From NCBI GenBank assembly GCA_903839585.1, contig CAIMCU010000084.1, forward strand, positions 1 through 7,503: a stretch of DNA of 7,503 nt, written 5' to 3'. This document shows, piece by piece, positions 5,959-7,503 of the stretch. A program made the position numbers and the translations under genes. How positions within the stretch are numbered: the stretch's first letter is position 1; each line of letters begins with the position of its first letter. The notes beneath the pieces are model-generated. The model did no database searches and was not told where the DNA came from. It saw nothing but the letters and a program-made list of their open reading frames with translations. The DNA is from an uncultured Actinomycetes bacterium (GTDB lineage Bacteria > Actinomycetota > Actinomycetes > Nanopelagicales > Nanopelagicaceae).

Positions 5959-6531
5959 ATGTCTGCTCATTGGCCGCTCACTCTTTACTCACAAGAGATC
6001 AGATTGCAGCCGCTTCGTTTGCGAGATCGCTCCCGTTGGTACAGCGTTAGATTAGAAAACAAGGAGTGGTTATCACCGTGGGAGGCGACGCTTCCTCAGG
6101 TAAATCATGAGAGTCCAGAGAGCGCTCTTCCTTCGTTTTGGCAGATGTTGCGCTCTCATAACCGTGAAGCTCGAAGCGGTCGATCATTCGCATTCATGAT
6201 GTGGAATGGAGATAATCTCATCGGTCAGATCACAATGGGCGGCGTTATTTACGGCGCATTTCGAGGCGCCCATATTGGTTATTGGATTGATAAGGCCTAC
6301 GCCAACCGTGGCTTTACGACCCAAGCAGTTGAGTTGGTGACAGCTTTTGGATTCGGGGAGCTTGGGCTTCACCGTTTAGAGATTTCGATGCGGCCAGAGA
6401 ATACGGCCTCAATAAAGGTAGCTGAAAAATCTGGGTACATTTTTGAGGGAGTACGTCCAAGGTATCTTCACATTGATGGTGCCTGGAGAGATCACCTCTG
6501 TTATGTGAAAGAGAACCCTGCGGTTAACTGA
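5959..6531 (+). CDS. rimJ: RimJ-type GNAT N-acetyltransferase
   Basis: This 190-residue GCN5-related acetyltransferase has the usual order of strands. I-G-Y-W-I-D (106–111) leads to the acetyl-CoA loop and helix Y-A-N-R-G-F-T-T-Q-A-V (114–124), then L-G-L-H-R-L-E-I (135–142), P-E-N-T-A-S at 146–151, the V-A-E-K-S-G-Y helix (154–160) and a final W-R-D-H-L-C-Y strand (176–182). RimJ/RimL-like members acetylate protein N-termini, classically ribosomal protein S5 for RimJ, but the actual substrate in actinobacteria is not known to me. The ATG follows the glp stop with no gap and without a clear Shine-Dalgarno, so translation is probably coupled to glp. Placement between glp and glpR-like genes is a conserved actinobacterial arrangement as I recall it. 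The symbol is by family and position rather than proven activity. Confidence 0.88.
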   Translation: MSAHWPLTLYSQEIRLQPLRLRDRSRWYSVRLENKEWLSPWEATLPQVNHESPESALPSFWQMLRSHNREARSGRSFAFMMWNGDNLIGQITMGGVIYGAFRGAHIGYWIDKAYANRGFTTQAVELVTAFGFGELGLHRLEISMRPENTASIKVAEKSGYIFEGVRPRYLHIDGAWRDHLCYVKENPAVN

Positions 6532-6550
6532 GAAATTTTCAGGGTAATTA

Positions 6551-6587
6551 AGGGGTTAAATCCACGACGTTGAGAGTGGCCTCCCCT
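6551..6587 (+). other. imperfect stem-loop between rimJ and glpR
   Basis: An outer AGGGG/CCCCT stem (6551–6555 with 6583–6587) encloses an internal loop and an inner CCAC/GTGG stem (6562–6565 with 6576–6579). No U-run follows, so it does not look like a standard terminator. It could be a weak attenuator, or an artefact of short GC tracts. Confidence 0.2.
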
Positions 6588-6597
6588 AACCTTTACT
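6570..6597 (+). promoter_or_regulatory. possible glpR promoter, near-leaderless
   Basis: TTGAGA (6570–6575) and TTTACT (6592–6597) are 16 bp apart, just before the glpR ATG at 6602; an alternative -10 of the TAnnnT type is TAACCT (6588–6593). No Shine-Dalgarno sequence precedes the ATG. A transcript starting at or within a few bases of the ATG, as is common for actinobacterial leaderless mRNAs, would explain this. The hexamer matches are modest. Confidence 0.25.
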
Positions 6598-6601
6598 CAT
6601 C

Positions 6602-7378
6602 ATGGCCTCAGGAATTATCTATCTCGCAATAATCGGCATGTGGGTTGCCTATTTTTTGCCTAGGTGGGTACATGATCGCAATGAGTTCTCGGGAAAAAGC
6701 GTCGAACGGTATAAAAGCGCTCTGCGTGTAGTTGCAAGTGCAACACCGGGAGCTACAACAGGTTCTGGTGTTGTCTACACCGATCTAGATCGTGAAGCAA
6801 AGATCGCACAGAAGTTAATGCGTCGCAGAATCATTATTTCAATCATCGCAATCTCATTTGTCTTGACATTGGTAGGTGCAACTATGCAAACTCTGGCTTA
6901 CTCATTTATTGCTGCTCCAGTAGCCGCGCTAATTGTCTATATAGCGTATGTACGCAGGCAAGAAAACGGCGAGCGTATGCAACGCAGACGCGTTAATAAT
7001 CTTCATCGTGAGTCATCAGGAGTATCTCCAACCAACCTTGCCGAAGTCATTGCACCTAAAAGCTCGTCAGAGCATTGGATTCCACTTTCAGAGCGCGAAC
7101 TTTCTGGCGTTGTTATTCTTCCAAAGGGTTCTGCAACCGATAGAAGTCAGTGGCAACCAAATACGATTCCAGTACCGACTTATGTGACTGCACCAAAGGC
7201 GGTAACACCAAAACGAACTATTGATCTGACAACGCCTGGTCAGTGGAGCGAAGAGCAGGAACGTCTTGAAAGAGAGGCTCTTGCCGCGGCTGCACCATCA
7301 CGTGATCAGATCTTTGATCAACAACTAGCCGATGAAGCAGTCGATCGAGTTCGTAAGAACCGCGCTGTTAGCGAATAG
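6602..7378 (+). CDS. glpR: GlpR-like membrane protein, putative receptor for Glp
   Basis: This 258-residue protein has a membrane helix at the very N-terminus (about 4–20), a linker, two closely spaced helices (about 76–94 and 98–117), then a hydrophilic C-terminal region of about 140 residues. That region holds a Trp/Pro motif, W184-x-P-x-x-x-P-x-P-T-Y-V-T-A-P-K-A200, followed by I-D-L-T-x-P-G-x-W and a charged, probably helical tail. The N-terminal helix and this motif match what I recall of actinobacterial GlpR proteins. In C. glutamicum GlpR is the membrane receptor of the MoeA-like Glp in the FtsZ divisome. Location after glp and rimJ supports the call. There is no Shine-Dalgarno; ATG 6602 is kept because the next ATG (6638) would cut the first helix. 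The stop abuts the convergent mannosyltransferase stop. Function is by homology and context. Confidence 0.75.
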   Translation: MASGIIYLAIIGMWVAYFLPRWVHDRNEFSGKSVERYKSALRVVASATPGATTGSGVVYTDLDREAKIAQKLMRRRIIISIIAISFVLTLVGATMQTLAYSFIAAPVAALIVYIAYVRRQENGERMQRRRVNNLHRESSGVSPTNLAEVIAPKSSSEHWIPLSERELSGVVILPKGSATDRSQWQPNTIPVPTYVTAPKAVTPKRTIDLTTPGQWSEEQERLEREALAAAAPSRDQIFDQQLADEAVDRVRKNRAVSE

Positions 7379-7503
7379 CTAGATCCAAGACGGAAGCCAC
7401 ATGCGAGCGTCCCACGCTTCATAGGTGATGATCTCTGCACGAAATAACGGTAAGAAGTAGAGAAAGTTAAGCAGTATCACTACGTAGATAGCGATTATCA
7501 AGA
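7379..7503 (-). CDS. pmt: protein O-mannosyltransferase, C-terminal end (start outside window)
   Basis: The minus strand is open from the window edge to TAG at 7381–7379. The 41 visible residues begin in a membrane helix (L-I-I-A-I-Y-V-V-I-L-L-N-F-L-Y-F-L-P-L-F) and end Y-E-A-W-D-A-R-M-W-L-P-S-W-I. A last hydrophobic helix followed by a short tail with W-x-x-R-M/I-W and a terminal W-I is typical of actinobacterial dolichyl-phosphate-mannose–protein mannosyltransferases (GT39, Rv1002c type), which transfer mannose from polyprenyl-phosphate-mannose to exported proteins during Sec translocation. The gene also occurs a few genes past glpR in M. tuberculosis. Only the tail is visible, so the assignment rests on a short match plus position. 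Its stop is immediately next to the glpR stop. Confidence 0.7.
   Translation of the reverse strand, partial: LIIAIYVVILLNFLYFLPLFRAEIITYEAWDARMWLPSWI

Noticed and set aside
7302..7321. Repeated TGATCA sites near the end of glpR
   Set aside because: Two 6-bp palindromes within coding sequence are expected by chance and fit normal codons for D-Q.

Overview
The window reads as chromosomal DNA of a small-genome, moderate-GC actinobacterium, most likely a freshwater acI type (Nanopelagicales/Planktophila-like). This is inference. It rests on the block 5-formyl-THF cyclo-ligase – MoeA-like Glp – RimJ acetyltransferase – GlpR-like membrane protein – protein mannosyltransferase, an order I recall from actinobacteria including Mycobacterium tuberculosis (Rv0992c–Rv0996, Rv1002c). 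It also rests on a FadE25-type acyl-CoA dehydrogenase, a CopD/CtaG fusion, GTG starts, base composition that looks mid-to-high 40s % GC by eye, and very tight packing. No RNA gene, mobile element, CRISPR array or rho-independent terminator was recognised.

Layout. Positions 1–394 hold the C-terminal part of a TetR-family regulator (+), followed by a 39-residue acidic ORF (401–520, +). A 66-residue FmdB zinc ribbon (527–727, –) converges on it. A 121-bp divergent spacer with two inverted repeats (751–765 and 817–830) leads into copC-like, copD/ctaG and acyl-CoA dehydrogenase (849–4431, +), which are joined by two ATGA overlaps. The dehydrogenase and the cyclo-ligase (4428–4988, –) share one TTAA as both stop codons. 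A 43-bp divergent gap then opens glp (5032–5958, +), rimJ (5959–6531, +, directly abutting) and, after a 70-bp gap, glpR (6602–7378, +). The glpR stop abuts the stop of a partial protein mannosyltransferase (7379–7503, –).

How the genes fit together. The CopC-like protein and the CopD/CtaG fusion form a membrane copper module, probably for loading copper into the haem-copper oxidase; here the CopC part has no histidine at all. The Glp–RimJ–GlpR segment resembles the locus whose Glp (a repurposed molybdotransferase) and GlpR (its membrane receptor) take part in cell division in Corynebacterium glutamicum. The Glp copy here has lost the whole MoeA insert domain and the recognisable catalytic motifs, while the GlpR-like partner keeps its membrane segments and a Trp/Pro-rich C-terminal motif. 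This looks like a naturally minimised, non-enzymatic gephyrin-type scaffold, and it is the most interesting item in the window.
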